From Fluviibacter sp039805725 (GTDB lineage Bacteria; Pseudomonadota; Gammaproteobacteria; Burkholderiales; Rhodocyclaceae), in assembly GCA_039805725.1 (NCBI GenBank), contig JBDLTT010000038.1, forward strand, positions 1 through 36,064: a stretch of DNA of 36,064 bases. The letters are read 5' to 3'. The first letter of the stretch is position 1. The number at the start of each line of letters is the position of its first letter. Below the pieces are notes generated by a model, which saw only the letters and a list, made by a program, of their open reading frames with translations, did not search any database and was not told the DNA's origin. The translations under genes were made by a program, and so were the position numbers. This document shows positions 1-6,304 of this stretch, in pieces.

Positions 1-380
<380 letters not shown>

Positions 381-400
381 AATTCCTGTTTAAAACTCAC

Positions 401-483
401 GCTTGACGGATATTTCTATCCTTGAGGCGTAAGTGCACTACTTAACTCTTGAGCAAGTCCAAAAGGACTCGTCTCCGTCAAGC
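401..483 (-). other. rRNA leader inverted repeat (possible processing stem)
   Basis: GCTTGACGGA at 401-410 is repeated as its exact reverse complement at 474-483, a perfect 10-bp inverted repeat spaced by 63 bp, just upstream of mature 16S. A smaller hairpin, AGTCC-AAAA-GGACT, sits inside it around 455-469. Paired leader segments before 16S commonly take part in RNase III processing or 30S assembly; that role is inferred here. Confidence 0.5.
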
Positions 484-510
484 AAACACCCACACCTATC
501 GGTTGTCTAT

Positions 511-524
511 GTTTTTAAAGATCA
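511..524 (-). promoter_or_regulatory. rrn antitermination boxA
   Basis: On the minus strand this reads TGATCTTTAAAAAC, close to the boxA core (TGCTCTTTAACA) bound by NusB-NusE. It lies between the rrn promoter (567-596) and the 16S 5' end (380), the expected place for rRNA antitermination. Confidence 0.7.
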
Positions 525-566
525 GATCTACTCACAGAACAGATGCCCCGTCAGCAGAGAAGCGAG

Positions 567-596
567 ACTATAGCAACTTAAATCTGAAGCTGTCAA
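567..596 (-). promoter_or_regulatory. rrn operon sigma-70 promoter
   Basis: On the minus strand a perfect -35 TTGACA (596-591) is followed by an 18-bp spacer and -10 TATAGT (572-567), then a C/T-rich discriminator (CTCGCTTCTC). Transcription would start near 560 and give a leader of about 180 nt before 16S. The -35 partly overlaps the left arm of an inverted repeat (595-602 / 623-630) that follows the tRNA-fMet gene. Confidence 0.75.
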
Positions 597-629
597 CACT
601 TCGTCTCGAACTGCCACCACATGAAGTGT

Positions 630-706
630 TGGTTGCGGGGACAGGATTTGAACCTGTGACCTTCGGGTTATGAGCCCGACGAGCTGCCAGACTGCTCCAC
701 CCCGCG
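630..706 (-). tRNA. tRNA-fMet (CAU), initiator
   Basis: A 77-nt cloverleaf on the minus strand runs from CGCGGGG to CCGCAACCA with the CCA end encoded. The anticodon loop is CTCATAA (anticodon CAU). Initiator hallmarks are visible: an unpaired C1:A72, three consecutive G:C pairs in the anticodon stem (GGG/CCC), and an encoded CCA. It has its own promoter at 722-750 and lies just upstream of the rrn promoter, in the same direction as 16S. Confidence 0.96.
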
Positions 707-721
707 TCCGAGAAGCCAAGC

Positions 722-750
722 ATTATGCCGGCTCCATAAACCCATGTCAA
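722..750 (-). promoter_or_regulatory. tRNA-fMet promoter
   Basis: On the minus strand: -35 TTGACA (750-745), a 17-bp spacer, then -10 CATAAT (727-722). The predicted start, about 7 nt past the -10, lies just before the tRNA 5' end at 706. This near-consensus promoter stands in the gap after the parA stop codon. Confidence 0.75.
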
Positions 751-792
751 GAACTATCTCACTCTGACGTTCCGAGAGGTGGGGCCAGCCTC

Positions 793-1410
793 CTACTTTT
801 CAAGCCACTTGAGCAGTGGCGCCCATTGCTCGAGGTCTCTGGTGTGGCGCGAGCGCGGCGGGTCAAAGACCGTACGCCCCGAGGCGGCGGCATTCACATA
901 GTTGGATGTCGGACGAATGTACGCCAGGATTGGCAGGTCAAAGTGCTGCAGAAACTCTTCCAACATCACAGCGGCGCGAGTCCGCGGATCCACCCGCATC
1001 GCCACGATGCCTACCTTATCTCGCTGACCACGCAGATCGTTGCGCAGGCTATTCAGAAAATCTTCGGTGGCCGCCATATCAAATACGGACGGTACCACCG
1101 GGATGATCGCCCGATCCACCAGGCGAAAATAGTCGCTGAGTTTGTAACCCTGTAAACCTGCCGGCGCATCGATCACCGTTACGTCAGCCCCCTTGGGCAG
1201 CGATGCCATAAGCTGGCCACCCCCAAAGAACCCATTCACGGGCGGCAGCGATTCTTCACGAAAAGACATCCACCGCAACGACGACTGCTGACGATCCAGG
1301 TCGCACAGCGTCACGCTCTTGCCCTGGTTGGCCGCCCAGCCTGCCAGATTGGTGGCCAATGTCGTTTTGCCACACCCACCTTTGGGATTACAAACCATGA
1401 CTGAAGTCAT
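793..1410 (-). CDS. ParA/MinD-family ATPase, solitary
   Basis: A 205-aa protein of the ParA/Soj (CbiA/P-loop) family. The deviant Walker A motif KGGCGKTT is at residues 10-17, the A' region CDLDRQQSSLRW at about 40-51, and the Walker B/switch II segment VIDAPAG at about 78-84. These ATPases normally dimerise on ATP and position DNA or protein cargo. The protein is short, like the non-chromosomal orphan ParAs, and lacks the N-terminal HTH of plasmid P1-type ParA. No parB or centromere-like repeats are visible beside it. The start ATG at 1410 has a GAGGA Shine-Dalgarno 8 nt upstream, and a -10-like TATAAT lies at 1476-1471. The cargo is unknown; the family call is firm. Confidence 0.9.
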   Translation of the reverse strand: MTSVMVCNPKGGCGKTTLATNLAGWAANQGKSVTLCDLDRQQSSLRWMSFREESLPPVNGFFGGGQLMASLPKGADVTVIDAPAGLQGYKLSDYFRLVDRAIIPVVPSVFDMAATEDFLNSLRNDLRGQRDKVGIVAMRVDPRTRAAVMLEEFLQHFDLPILAYIRPTSNYVNAAASGRTVFDPPRSRHTRDLEQWAPLLKWLEK

Positions 1411-1470
1411 AAAACATCCTCAAGCAATCAATAAATGCGCCACCGGCGCCAGTTTTGTTTAGACTAACCA

Positions 1471-1476
1471 ATTATA
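1471..1476 (-). promoter_or_regulatory. Candidate -10 of the parA promoter
   Basis: TATAAT on the minus strand, about 60 bp upstream of the parA start. No good -35 stands at 16-18 bp; that position is occupied by the tandem 9-mers (1483-1509), so the promoter may depend on an activator. Confidence 0.4.
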
Positions 1477-1482
1477 GATTTC

Positions 1483-1509
1483 TTTACGATCTTTACGATC
1501 TTTACCATC
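1483..1509. repeat. Three tandem 9-bp repeats between parA and iclR-type gene
   Basis: TTTACGATC at 1483-1491 and 1492-1500, then TTTACCATC at 1501-1509 (one mismatch). The array ends 7 bp before the start codon of the IclR-type gene and covers the -35 position of the presumed parA promoter. It could be a direct-repeat operator or a slippage-prone tandem repeat. Confidence 0.8.
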
Positions 1510-1516
1510 ACACCCC

Positions 1517-2344
1517 ATGAACCATAGCGACCCAACCACCTCTACGCCATCAAAACAGCAGGGCATCCAGTCCATTGAAATCGGGGGCGCCATTCTAAGA
1601 GCACTCGTTGCTTCGGGGCGGCCGGCCATGCTGAGGGACATCGCCCGCTTGAGCCAAATGCCGCCCGCCAAGGTGCATCGTTACTTGGTCAGTTTTCAGC
1701 GGATGGGTCTTGTTAGCCAAGATCTTCAATCGGCACGCTATCACCTCGGCCCCTTCGCCCTGACCTTGGGGCTTTCCGCACTGGCCGCCCTTGATCCAGC
1801 GCGCCTGTCCGTGCCGATCCTTGAAGAGCTTTGTGATGAGATCGGCATGGGCGTTGGACTCGCCGTTTGGGGAAGTAGTGGCGCAACGATCGTGCGTTAT
1901 ATCGATACGGGTAACGTTATTTCCGTTTCCCTAAAAGTCGGGCGCGTCCTGGCGCTCCATGACTCCGCGACGGGCCGTTGCTTTACTGCCTTTGGCTGCA
2001 ACGCGGTTGTTCAAGAGGCTCTGGCAGCTGAACTTAAGCAAGTTGCCGCAGCAACTAAAACCAGCGTAGCCGAGCTCAAGAAAGCCCAGGACAAACAGAA
2101 CGAAAAAAGCCGCCTTTATGGAATCGCCAGCGCTGGCGGCAGCAACCATATTCCGGGCATCAATGGTTTAAGCGCTCCCGTGTTCGATCATACCGGGCAA
2201 ATGGTTGCGGCCATTACCGCCTTAGGTTCGGCCGGCGTCTTCAAGGCAGACCCCAGGAGCAAAGAAGCCGCTCAGGTCAAGGCCGCTGCTGCCAAGCTCT
2301 CCAACCTACTCGGCTACAATGAGCGCGCCGTAGACTCAGCATGA
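1517..2344 (+). CDS. IclR-family transcriptional regulator
   Basis: A 275-aa protein. Residues about 18-80 (SIEIGGAILRALVASGRPAM ... RDIARLSQMPPAKVHRYLVSFQRMGLVSQD) form an IclR-type winged helix-turn-helix. Residues about 85-270 form the effector-binding IclR domain, with a GFAL-type small-molecule pocket. Members repress or activate catabolic or transport genes in response to small ligands; the ligand here cannot be told. It is divergent from the ParA gene, and tandem 9-mers lie just before its start. No Shine-Dalgarno is evident before ATG 1517, but the HTH begins soon after, so the start cannot be far off. Its 3' end overlaps the convergent membrane-protein gene by 9 bp. Confidence 0.9.
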   Translation: MNHSDPTTSTPSKQQGIQSIEIGGAILRALVASGRPAMLRDIARLSQMPPAKVHRYLVSFQRMGLVSQDLQSARYHLGPFALTLGLSALAALDPARLSVPILEELCDEIGMGVGLAVWGSSGATIVRYIDTGNVISVSLKVGRVLALHDSATGRCFTAFGCNAVVQEALAAELKQVAAATKTSVAELKKAQDKQNEKSRLYGIASAGGSNHIPGINGLSAPVFDHTGQMVAAITALGSAGVFKADPRSKEAAQVKAAAAKLSNLLGYNERAVDSA

Positions 2345-2827
2345 GCTGGTTGTTTTCGACACAGATTCCGAGAGCAATCCGGTAATGACCAGATACGGCA
2401 CAAGAATGAGCCAGTAAACCCAAGCCAATGCAAAAATGTGTAGCGGATCACCGCCGCCAAAACCGCTCATGGCATGAAGAAACGCTTCGCCGCGTATCGC
2501 GCCACGTACCCCTTCTTCTACAAAACTCAACACAAGAACAATCAGCAGATAGATCACCGATCGCGGCAAAATAGCCGACCACAAGCGGGTCTTACTCACA
2601 TCAGGCATCGGCAGCAGCAGCTGTCCGATCAGCAAAAACTTGGCACAAATTGCCGCCTTGATCCAGGCGAAACCCCAGGCTTCAAGCGGCAAGCCAGCGC
2701 GGTTTTCGGTTTCGTACAGCAGAAGATTGAGTGCACTAAACCAGATCCCGAAATACAGCGTCAGGTGCAAGACATTGCGTATTTCGGATCCGAGGCGCTT
2801 GTGCAACGATTCTTTTTGTTCCGACAT
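2336..2827 (-). CDS. Small integral membrane protein of unknown function
   Basis: A 163-aa protein from ATG 2827 (MSEQKESLHKRLG). In-frame starts at 2842 (GTG) and 2839 (ATG) also exist, but a GGGG purine run stands 6 nt before 2827. A charged N-terminal stretch of about 20 residues is followed by about four hydrophobic segments (roughly residues 20-40, 57-72, 90-107 and 130-152). I do not recognise the family and assign no function. The start lies 29 nt after the 3' end of an atypical tRNA-Thr in the same direction, so the two are probably co-transcribed. The end overlaps the iclR-type gene by 9 bp in convergent orientation. Confidence 0.75.
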   Translation of the reverse strand: MSEQKESLHKRLGSEIRNVLHLTLYFGIWFSALNLLLYETENRAGLPLEAWGFAWIKAAICAKFLLIGQLLLPMPDVSKTRLWSAILPRSVIYLLIVLVLSFVEEGVRGAIRGEAFLHAMSGFGGGDPLHIFALAWVYWLILVPYLVITGLLSESVSKTTSSC

Positions 2828-2855
2828 TGGCCGCCCCATCACGATCGATTCTGGA

Positions 2856-2929
2856 TGGTGCCCCCAGTCGGAATCGAACCAACACCTGATGATTACAAAT
2901 CAACTGCACGACCTTCATGCTATGGGGGC
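2856..2929 (-). tRNA. tRNA-Thr (UGU), structurally atypical
   Basis: A 74-nt minus-strand cloverleaf: acceptor GCCCCCA/TGGGGGC perfectly paired, T arm GTTGG-TTCGATT-CCGAC, encoded ACCA end, anticodon loop TTTGTAA (anticodon UGU, Thr, at 2897-2895). Oddities: the D arm is GCAT-GAAGGTC-GTGC with a very short or rearranged D loop instead of the usual AGTTGGTAG type; the anticodon stem GTTGA/TCATC has an internal U:U mismatch; and the variable loop is only AGGT. A consensus -10 TATAAT (2946-2941) stands 12 bp upstream, which argues that it is transcribed. It may be a functional divergent tRNA or a decaying copy. Confidence 0.75.
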
Positions 2930-2940
2930 ACGCCGCCGGC

Positions 2941-2970
2941 ATTATAGGCGAGAATTAGGCTCGATGCTCA
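2941..2970 (-). promoter_or_regulatory. Promoter of tRNA-Thr and downstream membrane gene
   Basis: On the minus strand -10 TATAAT (2946-2941) is preceded, with an 18-bp spacer, by the weaker -35 TGAGCA (2970-2965). The predicted start is near 2934, five bases before the tRNA. The -35 lies inside the 3' end of the EamA gene. Confidence 0.55.
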
Positions 2971-3839
2971 TCAGGCCTGAGACGAACCCGCGATGCAATC
3001 ACGCCGCTCAGAATAATCAGGCCTATTGCGGCCCAGCCCAGCGTGTCGATGCGTTCACCAAAAAATATCCAGCCGAACACGCTGGCAAAGATGACCGTGG
3101 TATAGGCCAACGCATTGGAAAACACGGTTTTGCCGCGCCGGTAGGCACGGGTCAGCGCCAATTGCGCGCCGGTTGCAAACAAACCGGCCCCGATGAGCCA
3201 GATCAAATCTGCAGGGGCTGGCCAATGAAAGCCATGCCAACCTACCCACGTCAACGCGCCTAACACTGAGAGCAACGAGAAGTAGAAGACAGTGCGCCAC
3301 TCAGGCTCACCGAGCGCGCCCAACTGTTTAATGTGAAAGTACGCCAGGCCAGCAAGGCCACCAGAGATAAGCCCAAGTACTGCTCCGAGGAGGTTGTCAC
3401 CATCAATGGATGGGCGAAGCAATAAGGCCACGCCGCAGAAACCGAGGAGGAGCGCAATCCAGGCCAGGCGATTTGGCCGAACGCCACGCAGCAAAATTTG
3501 CCAGATCACAAAAAAGATCGGCGAGGTGTAATTCAACGTCACCGCAGTCGCCAGCGGCAACTGCGTCATTGCATAGAAATAAAGAAAAAGGGCTGAAAAG
3601 CCAGAAATCGATCGAAAGGCATGGCTCTTCAGATGCTGCGTTCCGGGAGACTGGCGACGGAGCATCATCATGCCGGAAATGACCAGCAGGGCGACCATGC
3701 AGCGCCAGAGAACGATCTCTCCGGAATCGTTATGCTCAGCAGCAAACTTGACGCAGACGCCCATGGCACCAAACAAGAGGCCTGCCACTACCATCCATAA
3801 GGACTGCAAGCCAGCGCGGTAATGCGTGTGAGCGATCAC
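2955..3839 (-). CDS. EamA/DMT-family inner-membrane transporter
   Basis: A 294-aa drug/metabolite-transporter-superfamily protein with about ten transmembrane helices in two EamA repeats (roughly residues 5-130 and 140-285). The repeat ends TAVTLNYTSPIFFVIW and VFSNALAYTTVIFASVFGWIFFGE are typical. EamA proteins export amino acids, metabolites or drugs; the substrate cannot be read from sequence. I chose GTG 3839 because GGAG lies 9 nt upstream; the longer reading frame starts at TTG 3854 without such a site. It begins 21 bp after the stop of the Rieske oxygenase gene, so the two are probably one operon, and the transporter may move that enzyme's substrate or product. Confidence 0.88.
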   Translation of the reverse strand: MIAHTHYRAGLQSLWMVVAGLLFGAMGVCVKFAAEHNDSGEIVLWRCMVALLVISGMMMLRRQSPGTQHLKSHAFRSISGFSALFLYFYAMTQLPLATAVTLNYTSPIFFVIWQILLRGVRPNRLAWIALLLGFCGVALLLRPSIDGDNLLGAVLGLISGGLAGLAYFHIKQLGALGEPEWRTVFYFSLLSVLGALTWVGWHGFHWPAPADLIWLIGAGLFATGAQLALTRAYRRGKTVFSNALAYTTVIFASVFGWIFFGERIDTLGWAAIGLIILSGVIASRVRLRPDEHRA

Positions 3840-3860
3840 GCGTTGGTGCTCCAACCGCGT

Positions 3861-4985
3861 TCAATCCGCAAAAGGCTTAAGTCGGTCGCCCAACATGCGG
3901 CGGTAGAACTCGTGAAAGTGGAGCATGCCGTCTTCCATGGGCGACTGATACGGGCCGACTTCATTACGCCCCGCGCGCTTAAGCGCCAGACGCCCGCGAT
4001 CCATCCGCTCGCCGATTTCGTCGTCTTCAATCGCGGTTTCCATATAAGCAGCCTGCTCGGCCTCGATAAACTCGCGCTCGAACTCGACAATTTCTTCGGG
4101 ATAGTAGAACTCGACGATGTTCATCGTTTTGTCGACGCCCTGAGGATGCAAGGTCGACACCACCAGCACATGCGGATACCACTCGACCATGATGTTCGGG
4201 TAGTACGTCAGCCAGACAGCGCCATGCACGGGATTGATGCCGAGGTGTTTGTACTGCGTGAGCACCTGCTCGTGCCACTTAGCATAGGTTGCCGAACCCG
4301 GCTTTGCCAACGAGGTGATACCCACACGCTGGATCGAATACCAGTCACTAAACTGCCAGGTCAGCTCATCGCAGTTAACGAAACCACCCAGGCCGGGATG
4401 GAATGGCGCAACGTGGTAATCCTCCAGATACACCTCGATAAAGGTTTTCCAGTTGTAGTGGCACTCGTGTGCAACGACTTTGTCGAGCTTATATCCCGTA
4501 AAGTCGAACGTCTGTGCCAACGCCATGCCGGCAAGGTCATTGACGATATCGCGTTGACCTTCGAATAGCAGGCCATGCCAATTCTGTAGCGGTGACCGCT
4601 GTAAATTCAAACAGGGGTTTTCCGGAAAATGTGGCGCACCGACCAAACTGCCTAATCGGTCATAGGTCCAGCGATGCAACGGGCATACGATATGTCGATC
4701 GAGCGTTCCGGCACCATCCAGCATGAGCGCCTGACGATGGCGACAGACGTTGGACATCAGATCGATCCTACCGCCCTGATTGACCAGCATCGCGCCGTGA
4801 TCTTTAATTTCGAGCGTACGGTAGGCCCCCTCGTGGGGCGCCATGAGCTCGTGACCCACGTAGCCTGGTCCTTGCGTGAAGAAAACTTCCTTCTCCAGGG
4901 CGAGCAATTCCTCACTGGAATACCAGGCAACCGGCAACTGGGTGCGCGCTGCTGTTAACGATTTGGGCGAGTCAAAGGCTGACAT
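3861..4985 (-). CDS. Rieske [2Fe-2S] non-heme iron oxygenase, alpha subunit
   Basis: A 374-aa terminal oxygenase. The N-terminal Rieske domain ligands are C81-R-H83 and C101-P-L-H104. The catalytic domain has the mononuclear iron motif EDYHVAPFH (H191, H196), with the third acidic ligand probably among E320-D321-D322. The family includes aromatic-ring dioxygenases and choline/carnitine-type monooxygenases; the layout resembles the latter, but the substrate is unassigned. No ferredoxin, reductase or beta subunit lies nearby, so electrons must come from a partner encoded elsewhere. The start ATG 4985 has GGAGG 8 nt upstream. It shares a divergent intergenic region with xseB and is followed by an EamA transporter. 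Confidence 0.92.
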   Translation of the reverse strand: MSAFDSPKSLTAARTQLPVAWYSSEELLALEKEVFFTQGPGYVGHELMAPHEGAYRTLEIKDHGAMLVNQGGRIDLMSNVCRHRQALMLDGAGTLDRHIVCPLHRWTYDRLGSLVGAPHFPENPCLNLQRSPLQNWHGLLFEGQRDIVNDLAGMALAQTFDFTGYKLDKVVAHECHYNWKTFIEVYLEDYHVAPFHPGLGGFVNCDELTWQFSDWYSIQRVGITSLAKPGSATYAKWHEQVLTQYKHLGINPVHGAVWLTYYPNIMVEWYPHVLVVSTLHPQGVDKTMNIVEFYYPEEIVEFEREFIEAEQAAYMETAIEDDEIGERMDRGRLALKRAGRNEVGPYQSPMEDGMLHFHEFYRRMLGDRLKPFAD

Positions 4986-5029
4986 CCCCTGATCCTCCGC
5001 ACACGATCATAAGAATAGAAAAGCCCGCT

Positions 5030-5035
5030 ATTATA
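5030..5035 (-). promoter_or_regulatory. Candidate -10 for the Rieske oxygenase gene
   Basis: TATAAT on the minus strand, 45 bp upstream of the oxygenase start; the -35 region (TTTCGG at 17 bp) is poor. It lies in the divergent gap shared with the xseB promoter, whose -35 starts only 14 bp away. Confidence 0.45.
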
Positions 5036-5048
5036 ACCTGCCGCAAAA

Positions 5049-5077
5049 TTGACCGAAAGCCCCAAATCAGTTAGATT
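5049..5077 (+). promoter_or_regulatory. Promoter of xseB-ispA-dxs-folE2
   Basis: -35 TTGACC (5049-5054), a 17-bp spacer, and -10 TAGATT (5072-5077). The predicted start near 5084 gives about 50 nt of leader before xseB. Confidence 0.6.
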
Positions 5078-5134
5078 TCAACGTTTTAGTGCCGCCCAAC
5101 ACGGTACGCTTTGTGACCGAATTTCGTGAGCCTC

Positions 5135-5416
5135 ATGCCCCCTCGTAAAACCGCCAATTCGCCGGCAAACAACACTGCCCATAGCGCCGCATCGGCGGTG
5201 GCCTCCCTGGGCTTTGAAGAAGCCATGGCCGAGCTGGAGCAACTGATTCAGGCGGTCGAAAACAACCGGCTACCGCTGGAAGAAACTTTGCAAAGCTACC
5301 AGCGCGGCCAGCAACTCATCGCCCGCTGCAACACCCTGCTCCGTGACGCTGAGCAGCGAATCCAGCAATTTGATGGCGAACACCTGAGCGACTTCACCCC
5401 TCCGGAGAAGGCATGA
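5135..5416 (+). CDS. xseB: Exodeoxyribonuclease VII small subunit
   Basis: A 93-aa protein (96 aa if GTG 5126 is used). The family core GFEEAMAELEQLIQAVENNRLPLEETLQSYQRGQQLIARCNTLLRDAEQRI is helical and makes the coiled coil that binds the large subunit XseA. The enzyme degrades single-stranded DNA to short oligonucleotides. About 25 residues before the core are Ala/Asn/Ser-rich and look disordered. I prefer ATG 5135; GTGAG just before it could serve as a weak ribosome site. Its stop overlaps the ispA start by 4 bp (ATGA), so the two are translationally coupled. The large subunit gene xseA is not in the window. Confidence 0.93.
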   Translation: MPPRKTANSPANNTAHSAASAVASLGFEEAMAELEQLIQAVENNRLPLEETLQSYQRGQQLIARCNTLLRDAEQRIQQFDGEHLSDFTPPEKA

Positions 5417-6294
5417 GTTTTCAAGCCTGGATGCAGGCGATCCGGGAGCGCACGACCACGGCGCTCGACCAGCACTTACCGCTGAGCAGCCACGCGCCTC
5501 AGCGCCTGCACGAGGCCATGCGCTACGCCTGCCTAAATGGTGGCAAACGACTACGCCCGATCCTGGTGCACGCCGCCGGAGAAGCGGCTGGCGCCAAACC
5601 GGAGACCCTCGATTTTTGTGCCGTCGCCGTTGAAATGATTCATGTCTATTCGCTGGTGCACGATGATATGCCCTGCATGGATAACGATACGCTGCGCCGT
5701 GGCCAGCCAACTTGTCACGTGCAATACGACGATGCTACGGCGTTACTGGTGGGCGATGCTTTACAGACCCAGGCTTTTATCACGTTGGCCGATACGCCGT
5801 TACAGCCCGCCACAGTCAATGCCCTAGTACGGTCACTTGCGCATGCTGCCGGTGCTGCCGGCATGGCTGGTGGCCAGGCCATCGACCTCGCCGCTGTTGG
5901 TCAACAGCTCGATGCCGCTCAGCTTGAGCAAATGCACATTCTGAAAACTGGCGCACTGATTCGGGCCGCCATCCGCATGGGTGGGCTGGCCGGCGAATCA
6001 TTGAAGCCACAAGAGATCGAACTGCTGGATCGCTTTGGCAAAGTACTGGGGCTGCTGTTCCAGGTCGTCGACGACATTCTGGATTGCACCGCCAGTACCG
6101 ACGTTCTCGGCAAAACCGCCGGCAAGGATGCCGCCAGCAACAAACCAACCTACGTTAGCCTGATGGGGCTCTCGGGTGCCCGTTCCTTTGCCAATGACCT
6201 GCTTAGCCAAGCGCAGCAACTGATCAAGCCCTTGGGTATACGCGCTAACCGTCTCCAAGAAATCGCCCTGGAAATCGTCCAGCGCACCCACTGA
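5413..6294 (+). CDS. ispA: Farnesyl diphosphate synthase (geranyltranstransferase)
   Basis: A 293-aa class I trans-prenyltransferase. The first aspartate-rich motif DDMPCMDND is at residues 84-92, with an RRGQPT follow-on. GGKRLRP at about 43-49 binds diphosphate. The second motif DDILD is at 220-224, followed by KTAGKD. The enzyme condenses IPP with DMAPP and then GPP to give farnesyl diphosphate, for quinones, undecaprenyl phosphate and haem O. The long spacing in the first motif (DDx4D) and the length are typical of bacterial IspA. It overlaps xseB by 4 bp and lies 10 bp before dxs, which feeds the same pathway. Confidence 0.96.
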   Translation: MSFQAWMQAIRERTTTALDQHLPLSSHAPQRLHEAMRYACLNGGKRLRPILVHAAGEAAGAKPETLDFCAVAVEMIHVYSLVHDDMPCMDNDTLRRGQPTCHVQYDDATALLVGDALQTQAFITLADTPLQPATVNALVRSLAHAAGAAGMAGGQAIDLAAVGQQLDAAQLEQMHILKTGALIRAAIRMGGLAGESLKPQEIELLDRFGKVLGLLFQVVDDILDCTASTDVLGKTAGKDAASNKPTYVSLMGLSGARSFANDLLSQAQQLIKPLGIRANRLQEIALEIVQRTH

Positions 6295-6304
6295 TCGTAC
6301 CCTG

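Noticed and set aside
670..1155. Open frames on the plus strand opposite the ParA gene
   Set aside because: They overlap tRNA-fMet and a clear ParA gene on the other strand and encode no recognisable protein.
3822..4568. A 248-codon open frame opposite the Rieske gene
   Set aside because: Antisense to a gene with intact catalytic motifs; no ribosome site or family match.
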